Of a stretch of DNA of 64,000 bases, positions 63,084-64,000 are shown piece by piece (within the stretch, counting starts at the first letter, position 1; every line of letters starts with the position of its first letter). Under the pieces are notes generated by a model. It saw nothing but the letters and a program-made list of their open reading frames with translations. It was not told the origin of the DNA and made no database searches. Source of the stretch: Ascidiimonas sp046199005 (GTDB lineage Bacteria > Bacteroidota > Bacteroidia > Flavobacteriales > Flavobacteriaceae); the NCBI GenBank assembly GCA_046199005.1, contig CP176050.1, forward strand, positions 248,001 to 312,000, given 5' to 3'. The translations under genes and the position numbers were made by a program.

Positions 63084-64000
63084 ATGAAACAGTTTATAGA
63101 AAAACTACTAAGTTTAGGTTTAGTTGTTACAGAAAAAGATGGAGACTTAAGCTTAAAACGAGCTAAACTTGATAACGGAAGATCACCTTACGATCTCAAA
63201 AAAGATACAGAAGGAATTGTACCTTATTTGAAGAAGCACAAACCTGAATTAGTTGCGTATTTAAAAAAGTCAAAAAACAATTCTTCAAGTAAAAAAGCTT
63301 CCGTTTACAAACTCACTCCTTTACAGGAGGGAATGCTGTTTCATGCTCTTTTGGAAGAGGAATCTACTGCTTATGTTGTACAATTAGCGGTCGAATTTCC
63401 TTCCGGAATCGATACAGATCATTTCAAGAGATCTTGGAGCTATGTTATAAGAAACCACAGTATTTTAAGAACTGCATTTTTTCATAAGGAATTAAGTATT
63501 CCGGTTCAGCGTGTATTCCCTGAGATTTTACCTCCGATTCAGCAACTGGATTTTTCAGAATTATCAAACGATGAAATTCGAATCAAGATAGATAATTTCC
63601 TTCAAGAGGATAAGCAAACCCCGTTTGTTTTTGAAAAAGCTCCTCTTTTTAGAATTACGCTAATTAAAACAGGAGATGAGTCTTATACAATGGTATTTAC
63701 TAATCATCATATTGTTATGGATGGATGGTCTACCTCTGTATTGATCGAAGAATTTTTAAGTGCGTATGAGGCTTATAGCGAAGGAGGAAACCCTCTGTTT
63801 AAGGAAGAAGATAAATTCGAGGATTATATTCGTTATCTGGCAAAGCAAGATCCTGATACGGAAGAAAATTTCTGGAAAAATTATATTAAAGGATTAGAGG
63901 AACCTACCTTACTTCCATTCATAGATGGAATTACTTCACGAAATACAGACCCTGGAGATCTGGGAGAATTGATACTTGAAATTGATGAAGATCAAACTGA
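63084..64000 (+). CDS. Lipopeptide NRPS 3, N-terminal part (cut by the window)
   Basis: The frame is open from the ATG at 63084 to the window end (305 residues seen), 16 bp after NRPS2. Residues 1-60 form a second TubC-type docking domain (QFIEKLLSLGLVVTEKDGDL), followed by a condensation domain with YKLTPLQEGMLFHALL and the active site HHIVMDG (His208). The SPLQEG/TPLQEG start and the upstream E domain fit a DCL condensation domain. It is a further elongation module; its A domain and any release domain lie outside. Confidence 0.9.
   Translation, partial: MKQFIEKLLSLGLVVTEKDGDLSLKRAKLDNGRSPYDLKKDTEGIVPYLKKHKPELVAYLKKSKNNSSSKKASVYKLTPLQEGMLFHALLEEESTAYVVQLAVEFPSGIDTDHFKRSWSYVIRNHSILRTAFFHKELSIPVQRVFPEILPPIQQLDFSELSNDEIRIKIDNFLQEDKQTPFVFEKAPLFRITLIKTGDESYTMVFTNHHIVMDGWSTSVLIEEFLSAYEAYSEGGNPLFKEEDKFEDYIRYLAKQDPDTEENFWKNYIKGLEEPTLLPFIDGITSRNTDPGDLGELILEIDEDQT

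Noticed and set aside
1..64000. tRNA, rRNA, tmRNA genes and CRISPR arrays
   Set aside because: No cloverleaf-like, rRNA-like or regularly spaced repeat arrangement was recognised by reading; a dedicated scan would be needed to be certain.

Overview
The window looks like chromosomal DNA of a flavobacterium (Bacteroidota, probably Flavobacteriaceae). The signs are AT-rich DNA, a C-terminal type IX secretion (T9SS) sorting domain, LytTR and LytS-type two-component signalling, lipoproteins with short lipobox signals, almost no Shine-Dalgarno sites, and repeated -7 promoter elements of the form TAnnTTTG. Species is not determinable from the sequence alone.

Region 1 (1-14.6 kb) is mostly housekeeping. 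It holds a radical SAM protein, an HD hydrolase with a PlsC acyltransferase, a bacilliredoxin, aspS, a ClC channel, a cold-shock protein, and tadA divergent from dxs. Between bacilliredoxin and aspS sit three tandem 60-64 aa double-glycine leader peptides of the Bacteroidota lanthipeptide-like precursor type, with a shared cysteine motif and no modification or export gene beside them. Region 2 (14.6-16.0 kb) is a complete IS3-family element with imperfect terminal inverted repeats, a 3-bp target duplication and a canonical A AAA AAC frameshift site.

Region 3 (16.0-38.5 kb) carries a lipoprotein and a large T9SS cargo protein in one operon, dgt, two zinc-ribbon membrane proteins (one a CPBP protease), nrdB-nrdA (class Ia ribonucleotide reductase), and a five-gene minus-strand cluster of envelope proteins (OmpA protein, two paralogous repeat proteins, a secreted protein, a lipoprotein). 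It continues with a LytTR regulator/kinase pair, a DUF3109 protein, a small flavoprotein operon, an S41 protease and a dCMP deaminase.

Region 4 (38.5-64.0 kb, running off the end) is a large lipopeptide NRPS locus behind a good TTG-N19-TAACTTTG promoter. NRPS1 is FAAL-ACP-C-A-PCP-C-A-PCP-C-A-PCP-E. NRPS2 is TubC_N-C-A-PCP-C-A-PCP-C-A-PCP-E. NRPS3 begins TubC_N-C and is cut by the window. Read by eye, the specificity codes suggest acyl-Val-(aromatic?)-D-Thr-Pro-X-D-X-..., where the Thr code is an exact match to the canonical one and Pro and Val are near matches. Two blocks of about 1.65-1.68 kb (A-domain C-terminal part + PCP + C, and A-domain C-terminal part + PCP + E) are nearly identical between NRPS1 and NRPS2 and richer in G+C than their surroundings, which points to recent internal duplication or gene conversion. 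No tailoring, thioesterase, transport or resistance genes fall inside the window, so the product cannot be completed from here.
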